A DNA stretch of 38,982 bases. It comes from Elusimicrobia bacterium GWF2_62_30. Its GTDB lineage: Bacteria > Elusimicrobiota > Elusimicrobia > Elusimicrobiales > UBA9959. Where the stretch lies: the NCBI GenBank assembly GCA_001799995.1, contig MGUK01000015.1, forward strand, positions 1-38,982, read 5' to 3'. Below are positions 1-8,169 of this stretch, one piece after another (the stretch's first letter is position 1; each line of letters opens with the position of its first letter). The notes beneath the pieces are model-generated. The model had not been told where the DNA came from. It saw only the letters and a program-made list of their open reading frames with translations, and searched no databases. A program made the translations under genes and the position numbers.

Positions 1-1
1 C

Positions 2-1000
2 GAGAACATCCCGCTGCTGGAGCATCTCGTAAACATCCCGTTCGGCAACCAGACCCCTTTCCCCGCCGAAGTGTACTTCATCGACAAGGCCACCATCCTC
101 GACGTAAAATGGGGCACCCCCAAGCCCGTCCCGATCCTGGACCCCATCCTGAACATCTTCCTCCCGATCCGGGCCAACGGCCAGTTCGGCTTCCGCGTGA
201 AGGACTCCCGCCGGCTGGTGGTCCAGCTGGTGGGCACGGTGTCGAGCCTTTCCAAGAACGACATCGTCAATTATTTCCGCGGCATCATCCTGACCAAGAC
301 CAAGGACTATATCGCCTCGCAGCTGATGGAGCGCCGCCTGTCCATCCTCACCGTCACCTCCTGCCTCGACGACATGTCGAAGAACCTCAAGATCAAGCTG
401 CAGGACGACTTCGCCATGTACGGCCTGGAGATAGCCAATTTCCTGATCAACGCCATAGACGTGCCCGAGGACGACCCCGAAGTGCAGCACGTGAAACAGG
501 CGATGGCCAACAAGGCGGAGATGCGCATCCTGGGCGACGACGCCTACCGCATGAAGCGGACCTTCGACGTGCTGGAGTCGGCCGCCAAGAACGAGGGCGG
601 CGGCAACATGATGACGGCGGGCCTGGGCATGGGCATGGGCATGGGCGCCGGCAATAATTTCGCCAGCATGGCGGGCGGAGCCATGGCCCTGCAGCCGCCC
701 GCGCAGCACAAGGCCCTGCCGGGCCCCGGCGGCGGCCAGCCGGCCGACATGGTGACCTGCCAGGGCTGCGGCAACAAGTCTTACTCCGCCTTCAAGTTCT
801 GCACCACCTGCGGCGCCGGCCTGGTCACGCCCAACGCGGTCTGCCCCACCTGCGGGGTGGAACTGCCCGTGGGAGCCAAGTTCTGCGGCCATTGCGGCTT
901 GAAGCTGACCATGAACCTCTGCCCTTTCTGCAAGAACCCGCTGCCCGCCGGGGCCACGGCCTGCCCGACCTGCAATTCCAAGCCCGGGGGTGTTAAATGA
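2..1000 (+). CDS. SPFH/band-7 domain protein with C-terminal zinc ribbons (5' truncated)
   Basis: The reading frame is open from base 2, so the gene begins before the window; the GTG at 71 is internal. The visible first ~190 residues resemble the YdjI-type SPFH (band 7, virion-core-like) family: a beta-rich membrane-associated domain followed by charged helices. A Gly/Met-rich stretch (GMGMGMGAG) links it to three C4 zinc knuckles: CQGCG...CTTCG, CPTCG...CGHCG and CPFCK...CPTC. In the family such proteins form membrane-bound scaffolds; the ribbons may bind partners. It overlaps the next gene by four bases (ATGA), so the two are translationally coupled and probably act together. Family call is from motif reading only. 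Confidence 0.8.
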   Translation, partial: ENIPLLEHLVNIPFGNQTPFPAEVYFIDKATILDVKWGTPKPVPILDPILNIFLPIRANGQFGFRVKDSRRLVVQLVGTVSSLSKNDIVNYFRGIILTKTKDYIASQLMERRLSILTVTSCLDDMSKNLKIKLQDDFAMYGLEIANFLINAIDVPEDDPEVQHVKQAMANKAEMRILGDDAYRMKRTFDVLESAAKNEGGGNMMTAGLGMGMGMGAGNNFASMAGGAMALQPPAQHKALPGPGGGQPADMVTCQGCGNKSYSAFKFCTTCGAGLVTPNAVCPTCGVELPVGAKFCGHCGLKLTMNLCPFCKNPLPAGATACPTCNSKPGGVK

Positions 1001-1764
1001 GCACCGGCTACAGCTGTCCCTGCTGCGGCGGGGATTCGGACTTCACCAGCGATCATTGCGAATACTGCGGGACGCCGTTCCTGCCCCAGGGCGGGAGTTT
1101 CGCCAACCCTTCCTCCAGCCTTGGCCAGCAGATAGCCGACATGGAGACCCAGGCCGTAAAAACGCCCAACGACGGGAAACTTCATTTCGCCCTGGGCGAA
1201 GCGTACCACCGCTACGGCGATTACGACAAGGCCGAAAAGAGCCTGGAAAAAGCGGCCGTGCTTTCCCCTAAAGAGGCGAAGATCCTGCATATGCTCGCCT
1301 GGAACGCCGGCATAAAGAACGGCTGGGAATGCGTGAAGGTCGGCCAGTTCGCGGACAGGGCCATCGGGCTGAAACCCGACTTCCAGCCGGCGCAGGCCAT
1401 GAAGCTGCTGCATAACGCCGCGCAGCTGTACCTGTTCGGCACCCGGGACGATTACAACTCCGTGCTTGAAATGCTCAGTTCGGCCCTTAAGCTGGACCCC
1501 GAGAACACCTACGTCTACCTCTACGCCGCCACCGTTTACGAGGAGTCGCGGCAGTACGTGGACGCTATAAAGGTGCTGCAGAAAGCCGGGGAGCTTTCCC
1601 TTAAGGACCTGGCCCCCGCCAGGGAGGACGCGCGGATCTTCGCGCGCCTCGGCTTCCTCTACCAGAAGATAGGCCAGGTGGAAGAAGCGAAGAAAGCCCT
1701 GGCGAAAGCCGTGAACCTGGACCCGAACAACGCCACCGCCAGGAAGCTGCAGAAAACTCTCTGA
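997..1764 (+). CDS. Zinc-ribbon TPR-repeat protein
   Basis: 255 residues. The N-terminus carries a zinc ribbon (CPCCGG near residue 6, CEYCG near 22). From about residue 65 the chain is made of tetratricopeptide repeats with the usual G-Y/A-P spacing, for example GEAYHRYGDYDKAEKSLEKA and the last one GFLYQKIGQVEEAKKALAKA ending in NLDPNN. No signal peptide or membrane segment is seen, so it should be a cytoplasmic adaptor. The start codon overlaps the stop of the SPFH/zinc-ribbon gene (ATGA), and the shared zinc-ribbon feature suggests the two products work in one complex. A strong terminator follows within 30 bases. Confidence 0.85.
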   Translation: MSTGYSCPCCGGDSDFTSDHCEYCGTPFLPQGGSFANPSSSLGQQIADMETQAVKTPNDGKLHFALGEAYHRYGDYDKAEKSLEKAAVLSPKEAKILHMLAWNAGIKNGWECVKVGQFADRAIGLKPDFQPAQAMKLLHNAAQLYLFGTRDDYNSVLEMLSSALKLDPENTYVYLYAATVYEESRQYVDAIKVLQKAGELSLKDLAPAREDARIFARLGFLYQKIGQVEEAKKALAKAVNLDPNNATARKLQKTL

Positions 1765-1791
1765 CGGCCGGCGGAAGCTCCGCCGCAGAAG

Positions 1792-1819
1792 ACCGCCGGG
1801 TTCTCCCGGCGGTTTTTTT
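1792..1819 (+). terminator. Intrinsic terminator after the SPFH-TPR pair
   Basis: ACCGCCGGG, a short TTCT loop, CCCGGCGGT and then seven T. This is the standard terminator design of the window. Confidence 0.9.
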
Positions 1820-1853
1820 GCGGGCGGGGCCGCGGCGCCTTACCCGAATTTGG

Positions 1854-1861
1854 TTTAATAT
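1854..1861 (+). promoter_or_regulatory. -10 element for a probably leaderless phosphoesterase mRNA
   Basis: TGGTTTAATAT ends five to seven bases before the ATG at 1867, with TG of an extended -10. No Shine-Dalgarno fits between box and start. Transcription would begin at or next to the A of ATG. Confidence 0.5.
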
Positions 1862-1866
1862 TCCCG

Positions 1867-2988
1867 ATGAAACACGGATTCCATTTTTTCGGCCCGGTGC
1901 TGGCCCTGCTGTACGTGGGGATGAACGCCTATGCCGCGGCCTGGCTGCTGCGCTATTTCCGCCCGGGCCGGGCGGCGGCGTGGGCCCTCATCTGCGTTTT
2001 CACGGTACTGGCCGCGGCGTTCCCCACGGCGCGCTCCGTGGAAGCCGTTTACGGCGGGGCCGCCGGGCACGCCTGGATGCGGCTCGGCTTTACCTGGCTG
2101 GGGGCAAGCTTCATTCTTTTCTACGTGCTCCTGTTTTTCGACATTATCTTCAGGGCGCTCAGGGCCTTTGGCAGGAGCGTCCCGGCAAAGCCTTACGGCG
2201 CCGCGGCCCTTGCCTGCGCCGGCCTGCTCATAGGCCTTGCCATCATCAACGGCGCCTCACAACCGCACGTGAAGAGGATCGACGCCGCGCTCCCCGGGCT
2301 GCCGGAAGGGCTGGACGGCTTCAGGATCGTACAGATCTCCGACCTGCACCTCGGCAGGCTTACCGGCAATGAAAAATTGAAGCTCCTCGCGGAGCAGATA
2401 AACTCACTGGAGCCGGACCTTATTGTTTTTACCGGAGATATTTTCGAGCGCAGGGAGATCGTGCCGGAGCAGACCTGCGCCGTGATACGGACCCTGAAGG
2501 CCCGCTACGGTCTGGCTGCCGCGCTGGGCAACCACGACCTGTTCGCCGGGCAGTCGCGTGCGGCCGATCTCCTGTCCGGCTGCGGGGTGCGGGTGCTGCG
2601 CGGCACGGTCTATGAACCCGTTAAAGGCCTGCTGGTCGGCGGAGTGGACGACCTCAGGCGCGCCCGGCTGCAGCCGCCCGCGGCTGAACGCTTTTCCGCG
2701 GAGCTTTTGAAGTCCGGGAAACCAGTCATACTGCTGTCCCACCAGCCCGACGGCTGGGAGCCGCTGATGAAGGGGGCGCCCGGCCTGGTGCTGAGCGGGC
2801 ACACGCATAACGGGCAGATCTTTCCCTTCAACCTGATAGAGCTGCCTTTCTTTAAATATTTTTACGGCCTGTACAAGGACCGCGATACTTTGCTCTACGT
2901 TACTTCCGGCGCGGGCACCTGGGGCCCGCCGCTGCGCCTGTTCACGGACTCGGAACTCCCCCTGATCACCCTGCGCCGTCAGCGCTGA
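1867..2988 (+). CDS. Membrane-anchored metallophosphoesterase (YkuE/YaeI-like)
   Basis: 373 residues. Four hydrophobic segments fill residues ~6-128; the remainder is a calcineurin-like phosphoesterase. The metal-binding motifs are in order: D159-L-H161, GD at 190-191, GNHD at 221-224, H292 in SHQPD and GHTHNGQ at 311-317. Relatives such as YkuE and YaeI/LpxH-like proteins hydrolyse phosphomonoesters or phosphodiesters at the membrane; the substrate cannot be told from sequence. All expected ligands are present, so the enzyme should be active. It is a single-gene unit: a -10 box lies just before the ATG and a terminator hairpin follows, shared with the convergent gene. Confidence 0.9.
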   Translation: MKHGFHFFGPVLALLYVGMNAYAAAWLLRYFRPGRAAAWALICVFTVLAAAFPTARSVEAVYGGAAGHAWMRLGFTWLGASFILFYVLLFFDIIFRALRAFGRSVPAKPYGAAALACAGLLIGLAIINGASQPHVKRIDAALPGLPEGLDGFRIVQISDLHLGRLTGNEKLKLLAEQINSLEPDLIVFTGDIFERREIVPEQTCAVIRTLKARYGLAAALGNHDLFAGQSRAADLLSGCGVRVLRGTVYEPVKGLLVGGVDDLRRARLQPPAAERFSAELLKSGKPVILLSHQPDGWEPLMKGAPGLVLSGHTHNGQIFPFNLIELPFFKYFYGLYKDRDTLLYVTSGAGTWGPPLRLFTDSELPLITLRRQR

Positions 2989-3012
2989 ACCCTTAGCTCC
3001 GATAAAAAAATA

Positions 3013-3034
3013 ACCGCCGGTTCTCACCGGCGGT
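3013..3034 (-). terminator. Terminator between convergent genes
   Basis: ACCGCCGG-TTCTCA-CCGGCGGT hairpin. On the minus strand it is followed by TTATTTTTTT, so it chiefly stops the zinc-ribbon membrane gene; it may also serve the plus-strand phosphoesterase, though less well because the plus side lacks a T run. Confidence 0.85.
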
Positions 3035-3061
3035 CATCTTGCCTCAACAACGGGCAGCTGC

Positions 3062-3799
3062 CTACAAACCTTCAGGGAAGATCGCCGAAGAGCTCTCGCA
3101 AATGGCGCCGGTATATTCCGGGGGCGTGCCCGGGGCGAACTCGCAGGCGGGAGCCGGCATGACGGACCTGGCCTCCACGCTCACCTGGAACGGAAAGATA
3201 TGGTTCTTCTCACCGGGGACCTTTTCCACCGCGAAAACATTATACAGGCTGCCGGGCGTGGCCTGCTGAATGAAAACGACCTCCACCGGCGCGGGAGCCG
3301 CGCCTTTGCGGTGGGAGACCTGGAACGCCGACACATATTCCTTCCAGAACTGCTCCATCGTTTTCCCCCTGTCCGGCCCGTTGCGCAGCACGTAAGCCAT
3401 GAAAGCGGCCTGCGCTTCCTTGTCCGTGTCCTTGTGCTGCGCCGCGGAAACGCCCGCCTGCGCCGGCGGCTCTTTATTACCGCCCAGCGAAATGAGCAGC
3501 AGGACCAGCCCGCCGCCGGCGGCCAGCGGGATGAGGTAATCCTGCACCATGGACTTGAACAGCGTGCTGACAAAAGGCCGGGGCTCCTCTTTCTTTTTCT
3601 CCTCGGGCGCGAAGTACGGGGAAGGCGGGGGCGGGGGCGCCGCTTCCTGCGCTTGCGGCGCTATCTGCGGCGGCTCGGGTGCTTTTATGAGAGGAGGCGT
3701 AAGGTCCGCGCCGCAGACCGCGCAGCGGTCCGCCCGGGGATAGTTCATCCCTCCGCAGGCGGGACATTGCTTGGTGGTCGCTGTTTCGTTGGATGCCAT
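3062..3799 (-). CDS. Zinc-ribbon single-pass membrane protein
   Basis: 245 residues, not recognised as a named family. An N-terminal zinc ribbon (Cys 12, 15, 26, 29) is followed by a Pro/Ala-rich linker (~35-75), one transmembrane helix (~88-106, rich in Leu/Gly) and a ~135-residue C-terminal domain. Topology would place the ribbon in the cytoplasm and the C-terminal domain outside. Similar layouts recur in this window (25893-26207 and 32732-33046). The start codon sits nine bases after a TAGAAT box without a Shine-Dalgarno. No operon partner; it is convergent with the phosphoesterase gene. Confidence 0.75.
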   Translation of the reverse strand: MASNETATTKQCPACGGMNYPRADRCAVCGADLTPPLIKAPEPPQIAPQAQEAAPPPPPSPYFAPEEKKKEEPRPFVSTLFKSMVQDYLIPLAAGGGLVLLLISLGGNKEPPAQAGVSAAQHKDTDKEAQAAFMAYVLRNGPDRGKTMEQFWKEYVSAFQVSHRKGAAPAPVEVVFIQQATPGSLYNVFAVEKVPGEKNHIFPFQVSVEARSVMPAPACEFAPGTPPEYTGAICESSSAIFPEGL

Positions 3800-3808
3800 A
3801 GTAAGGAT

Positions 3809-3814
3809 ATTCTA
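3809..3814 (-). promoter_or_regulatory. -10 box TAGAAT for the zinc-ribbon membrane gene
   Basis: On the minus strand TAGAAT is followed by nine bases (ATCCTTACT) and then ATG. No purine-rich ribosome site is present in the gap, so the message would be leaderless or have a leader of two or three bases. Confidence 0.5.
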
Positions 3815-3881
3815 CTAAAAGGCCGGCTGTAAAATTTCACTTGTGACCAGCCCGGGCCGCGGAAGTCTTTCCTTACTTTGA

Positions 3882-3887
3882 TAGAAT
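3882..3887 (+). promoter_or_regulatory. Extended -10 TGATAGAAT for a leaderless peptidase mRNA
   Basis: TAGAAT preceded by TGA (extended -10) ends eight bases before the ATG at 3896. No Shine-Dalgarno is possible in that space. It stands back to back with the divergent TAGAAT at 3809-3814. Confidence 0.55.
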
Positions 3888-3895
3888 AATGCCTT

Positions 3896-4636
3896 ATGAG
3901 GCTCACCGCGGGTTTTGCGATAGCCGGCATCCTGCTGCTCTGCGCGGGAACGGGCGGGCACGCCGCGAAGAGCTCGGAGGTCAGCGCTTCGGAACTGCTG
4001 GAGAATTTCACCTCCATGTTCGACGCCGTCCCGCCGCCGCCGGAAGTCACGGAGGCCGCCGTTATCGAGCTGGAACAGGACGACCCGCAGACTTACATCT
4101 TCATAAAGGGCGCCAGCCTGCATCCGCCGCGGCCCGTGAACCTCGGCGGCGACGGCCGCCTCCTCCTGACCCGGCAGGATACCGGCGAGCAGGCGGCGGC
4201 CGTCTACCGCCGGGCAGACGGAACTTATGACGAAGCGGAGTTGGCCAGGCTCAACCGCCTCATGCGCTGCCGGCTTACCGGCAAAGAAACCGCCGTTTCC
4301 ATAAAGCTGATAGAAATACTCGACGCCATCGAAGACAAGTTCGGGAAAAAAGGGCTGCTGCTTTTAAGCGGCTACCGCACGCCCACCCTTAACCGGCAGG
4401 TGTCGGGAGCGGCGCGGCGCAGCCTCCATATGCTGGGCTGGGCGGCGGATATAAGGGTGGCCGGGCGCGGCGCCGACAAGGTGACGGCCTACGCCAGGAA
4501 GCTGCACGCGGGCGGGGTGGGCTACTATCCCGACGCCGCTTTTACCCACATCGACGCGGGCCGCACCAGGCACTGGGTGCAGAAACGCCCCCGCGCCATA
4601 GCCCCCTCCGGCAAGGCCCCGGCCGCACCGAGGTAA
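3896..4636 (+). CDS. Secreted M15-type murein endopeptidase (YcbK/DUF882-like)
   Basis: 246 residues with an N-terminal signal peptide (hydrophobic to ~residue 22, AGTGGHAA cleavage region). The C-terminal half carries the M15A/DUF882 signature: SGYRTPTLN at ~158-166, H178-MLGWAAD185 (zinc His and Asp), FTHID with H218, and RTRHW with H226. YcbK-like enzymes cut peptide cross-links in peptidoglycan in the periplasm. The ~100-residue stretch between signal peptide and catalytic domain is longer than in E. coli YcbK and shows no recognisable fold. A small membrane-protein gene follows after 16 bases and is probably co-transcribed. Confidence 0.88.
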   Translation: MRLTAGFAIAGILLLCAGTGGHAAKSSEVSASELLENFTSMFDAVPPPPEVTEAAVIELEQDDPQTYIFIKGASLHPPRPVNLGGDGRLLLTRQDTGEQAAAVYRRADGTYDEAELARLNRLMRCRLTGKETAVSIKLIEILDAIEDKFGKKGLLLLSGYRTPTLNRQVSGAARRSLHMLGWAADIRVAGRGADKVTAYARKLHAGGVGYYPDAAFTHIDAGRTRHWVQKRPRAIAPSGKAPAAPR

Positions 4637-4652
4637 AGGTCATACCGGGCTT

Positions 4653-5045
4653 ATGAATGAAAAATTATTGAACCGGTTCTACTACCTGGCGCCGCTGTGG
4701 TTCCTGCTCGAAACCTTCCTCTGGCCGGATTTCAGGGCGGGGCTGGTGGTCGGCCCCGGCGCCTGGTGGAAGGCCCTTTTCTACACGGTAGAAGGCGGCA
4801 TAGGAGCGGCGCTATATTTCAGGCTTCCTTACGCCGACGCGTCCGCCCTGGCCGAGAATATCGCCTATCTCGTCGCCGCCATGAAATTCGTCCTCATCAC
4901 CCCGCTGGACATAGCTTTGTCCATCGGCGACTCCGGCGGCGGCGGGGAAACGCTGGCGCGGAAATACACCGCGTCCATGCCGGGGATCGTCTATTCCATG
5001 TTCTACGTCGGGATCAGGCTCAGCGCGAAGCTGTCGCGGAAATAG
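4653..5045 (+). CDS. Small multi-pass membrane protein of unknown function
   Basis: 130 residues, unrecognised. Hydrophobic segments lie near residues 8-25, 38-58 (with WWKALFYTVEGGIGAALYF), 67-85 and 105-125, consistent with three or four membrane passes. It starts 16 bases after the M15 peptidase stop, so the pair probably forms one transcript; a role near the envelope is inference from that neighbour only. It converges on the histidine kinase gene; a small CCGGCC-ACC-GGCCGG hairpin at 5048-5062 lies between the stops but lacks a T run. Confidence 0.7.
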   Translation: MNEKLLNRFYYLAPLWFLLETFLWPDFRAGLVVGPGAWWKALFYTVEGGIGAALYFRLPYADASALAENIAYLVAAMKFVLITPLDIALSIGDSGGGGETLARKYTASMPGIVYSMFYVGIRLSAKLSRK

Positions 5046-5064
5046 GACCGGCCACCGGCCGGGC

Positions 5065-8000
5065 TCAGGCCTCCACGCCGGCGGCCACCTCGGCCAGGGC
5101 GAGCGGCAGCGTGAAGTAGAAAGTGGCGCCCTTGCCCTGCTCGCTGCGCGCCCAGATCTTGCCCGAATGAAGCCTGATGAACTCGTGCACGATGTTCAGG
5201 CCCAGCCCCACGCCTTCGCGCGGCTCCTGGGACTTTATCTGCACGAATTTCTCGAAGATCTTGCCCAGGTCCTCCTTCGACATGCCGTGGCCGGTATCCT
5301 TTACCCCCACTATCACTTTGGACGGGTCCCCGGGCAGCAGGCTGGTGGCCACCGTGACCTTGCCGCCTTTCGGCGTGGATTTCAGCGCGTTCGACAGGAG
5401 GTTGGTAAGCACCTGCACCATCCTGGCATGGTCCGCCAGCACCTTCATGTCTTCCGTCGGCGGCTTGATAACGAGCGTGATCTCTTTTGACCTGGCCCAG
5501 GGGACAAGGCCTTCCCCGGCCTCGGTGATGATGGCGGAAAGGGAGCAGGGCTTTATCGTCACGTCCATTTTGCCGGACTGCAGCTTTGAAAAATCGAGTA
5601 TGCCGCGTATCATCTGCACCAGGCGGCGGCTGTTGCGGATGCTGATATCCAGGAAGGTATTCTCCGTGCTGTCCAGCCTGGGCGCGGCGCTCTCGGTGAG
5701 CATCTCCAGGGCCGAGGTTATGGACGAGAGCGGGGACTGCAGGTCGTGGGTTATCCGGGAAAGGAACTCCTCCTGCAGGCGCTGGGTTTCCTTGTACTTG
5801 GCCACGTCGGGCAGGGTGCTGTAGGCGCCTACCACGCGGCCCTCGTCGTCTTCCAGCAGGGCCATGGAGCGCCGCATCGCCCGCTCCACCGCTTTATCTC
5901 CCGTAACGTTCACCTGCCCGGTGATCTTGCCTCCCTTCGGGATATCCATGTCCCCCGAAAGGGTAAGAAAATGCTCGCCGGGTTTGAGATTTTCGCTTAT
6001 GTGGTGACCCACCACGTCGCGGAACTTTTTCCCGGCTATCTCTTCGGCCGCGCGGTTCATCATCAGGATGCGGCCTTCCTTGTCGACGATGACCTTGCCG
6101 TCCGCCACCGTATTGAGGACCCTTTCCGTGCGCGACCGCGTGTTAAGGATGCTTTCCTTTTCCGCTATCAGCTTGTTCGTGGCCTCGGCCACCTCGGAGA
6201 GGGTTTTCCTGGTCTCGGCTACCTGCTTTTCCATGGCGTCGCGCACCAGGGTCAGGGCTTCCTTATACGCGCTGACCCGCACAGGGTCCGGGTCCTTGCT
6301 GATAGTATCCACCAGCTTGGCCACCAAGGGACCGAAACTGCTCCCTCTAAGCGACGCCGGAACGCCCGCGCCACCTCCGCCGCCGGCTCCGTCGCCGGAT
6401 CCGCTGCCCGTGCCCCCCCCGGAACCCGTACCACTGCCGGTGCCCCCTCCGGAACCTGCCCCGCTGCCGCTGCCCGCGCCACCCCCGGAACCCGTACCAC
6501 TGCCGGTGCCTGTACCGCCGCCCGTTCCCGTACCAGATCCGACCGCCGCCGCTGAGCCCGGGCCATGAAGGGCGGCTGCATGGCCCATGTCAGCGACGGC
6601 GGAATCAGGAGTCTCGCCCTTTGCTTCGTATTTTACAGCGGGAACCTCCCCTGTTTTCTTCTTTTCTCCTGTTTTCGCTTGCGTAACGCCGCCCGCCTCC
6701 GCCGGCCGCCGGGCCGGAGCAGGCGCTGCCTTTAAATTCCCGTTCTGCAGATCGGTGAACTGTTCGTCCATAACCGAAGAGAGGAAAGATTCCGCGGCCG
6801 CGAAAGAAGCGGGAGCGGCGGCCGTTTTCTCCGCGTTTGGCTGTTCCCGGGACGCCGGAGAGGCCGACCGCGCCTCCTCAGCCTCTTTCTCCGGCGCGGA
6901 AGCGGCTTCAGGCTCGGGGAAACATTCCCTCTCCTCCACCGGAGGATCGACATCAACCTGATCGCCAGGGGAAGGAGCGGCCTCGGGCTCAGCTGTTGCT
7001 GCGGCGGCGCGGGCGCGGGCTTCGAACTGCGCCTGGCGCAGGTCCTCCGGGTCTATCTCCGGCTCCAGCTCCGCTTCGGGCGCAGCGCTATATTCTTCCT
7101 TCTCCGGCCCGGGAGCGGGCCTCTTTGCGGCGGCGCGGGCTTTTGTTTGCGCGTGCAGCACATACTCTTCATCTATCTCCGGCTCGGCTTCATTCCCGGT
7201 GAAATAATCTTCCCGGTCTAATTCGTGTACGGGTTCGGCGCGGGCGGGCTGACGGGCAGCCGGCGTCGGCGCGGGCTTAACCGCGGCCGCGCGGGCCCGG
7301 GCCTCGAATTGCGCCTGGCGCAGGTCCTCCGGGTCTATCTCCGGCTCGGGCTCTGGTTCGGGCGCCGCAAATAATTCTTCACTTTCCGGCGCAGGGGCGG
7401 GCGCGGGACGCGCCGTCCTGCGGGGCGCGGGAAGGTCCTCTTTCGCCCTGGCGGCCGCATTGTCGCGGACGGTCTGCCTCGCCTGGCGTATATAATCCTC
7501 GTCTATCTCCTGCTCGGCGGCCTCTTCCGGGCTGGCGGGATATTCTTCTCTTTCCGGCGCAGGAGCAGGTTTCCGGGGAACCGGGGGGACGGCCTTTCTG
7601 ACCGGGGCCTGCTGGCGGCGCTGCGGCGCGCCGGCCTCTTCCCCGAACTCCACATAGCGGTTTTCCGCGGCGCGATGCGCCGCGGCGCAGCGGATGCTCT
7701 TTACCCCGCGCCCCTGGAGGAATTCGTTAAAGAAGCCTTCGGGAGGATTCTTCTGCGTGGTGGCGAAGAACTCGCACAGTGCGCCCAATTCGAAAGACTT
7801 CACCTCTCCCACAAAAGCTACCCCGTGCACGTTGTGGGCTTTAAAGGTTGAGAGGAGATGCTGCGCCTCCGCAGATTCTATGGGCACCTCCGTATCGTTC
7901 AGCCTCCAGTGCTCCAGGTCGAAGTTCAGGACGAGCGGCGCACCTTTCTGGGAAGAGAACACACCCTCCAGCATCACTATCAGCCTGGTCAGGGATTCAA

Positions 8001-8169
8001 TGACCATGGGATGGCTGAGCCGGTACAAGGCCACCATTTTAATGGACTTGGAGAAGATCCCGAGGAAAGCCGAGCAGATCTCCTGGCGGGAGAGCTGATG
8101 TCCGTCGGTCCCCATGATGACAGGGGCTTCTATCGCATTTTCATCGTCCAGAGGTTCCATATACTTCAC
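5065..8169 (-). CDS. Large soluble PAS sensor histidine kinase with repeat linkers
   Basis: 1034 residues, no membrane segment. Order: N-terminal domain (~20-170) with a YRLSHP motif like the YPxxHP modules seen before HD-GYP or HEAT domains; a ~430-residue low-complexity linker with four degenerate EIDxEDLRQAQ-type repeats; a ~60-residue Gly/Ser/Thr run; a PAS domain (~680-790); HisKA with H808 in HDLQSP; and HATPase with N box (LLSNALKSTP), DTGHGMS and GVGLGLN. All catalytic boxes are intact. It starts with GTG overlapping the receiver-ATPase stop (GTGA), so it is translationally coupled; an ATG at 8160 is an alternative start. The fused receiver is its likely phosphorylation target (inference). 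Confidence 0.9.
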   Translation of the reverse strand: MKYMEPLDDENAIEAPVIMGTDGHQLSRQEICSAFLGIFSKSIKMVALYRLSHPMVIESLTRLIVMLEGVFSSQKGAPLVLNFDLEHWRLNDTEVPIESAEAQHLLSTFKAHNVHGVAFVGEVKSFELGALCEFFATTQKNPPEGFFNEFLQGRGVKSIRCAAAHRAAENRYVEFGEEAGAPQRRQQAPVRKAVPPVPRKPAPAPEREEYPASPEEAAEQEIDEDYIRQARQTVRDNAAARAKEDLPAPRRTARPAPAPAPESEELFAAPEPEPEPEIDPEDLRQAQFEARARAAAVKPAPTPAARQPARAEPVHELDREDYFTGNEAEPEIDEEYVLHAQTKARAAAKRPAPGPEKEEYSAAPEAELEPEIDPEDLRQAQFEARARAAAATAEPEAAPSPGDQVDVDPPVEERECFPEPEAASAPEKEAEEARSASPASREQPNAEKTAAAPASFAAAESFLSSVMDEQFTDLQNGNLKAAPAPARRPAEAGGVTQAKTGEKKKTGEVPAVKYEAKGETPDSAVADMGHAAALHGPGSAAAVGSGTGTGGGTGTGSGTGSGGGAGSGSGAGSGGGTGSGTGSGGGTGSGSGDGAGGGGGAGVPASLRGSSFGPLVAKLVDTISKDPDPVRVSAYKEALTLVRDAMEKQVAETRKTLSEVAEATNKLIAEKESILNTRSRTERVLNTVADGKVIVDKEGRILMMNRAAEEIAGKKFRDVVGHHISENLKPGEHFLTLSGDMDIPKGGKITGQVNVTGDKAVERAMRRSMALLEDDEGRVVGAYSTLPDVAKYKETQRLQEEFLSRITHDLQSPLSSITSALEMLTESAAPRLDSTENTFLDISIRNSRRLVQMIRGILDFSKLQSGKMDVTIKPCSLSAIITEAGEGLVPWARSKEITLVIKPPTEDMKVLADHARMVQVLTNLLSNALKSTPKGGKVTVATSLLPGDPSKVIVGVKDTGHGMSKEDLGKIFEKFVQIKSQEPREGVGLGLNIVHEFIRLHSGKIWARSEQGKGATFYFTLPLALAEVAAGVEA

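Noticed and set aside
5048-5062. CCGGCC-ACC-GGCCGG hairpin as a terminator
   Set aside because: No T tract on either strand; may be chance in GC-rich DNA.
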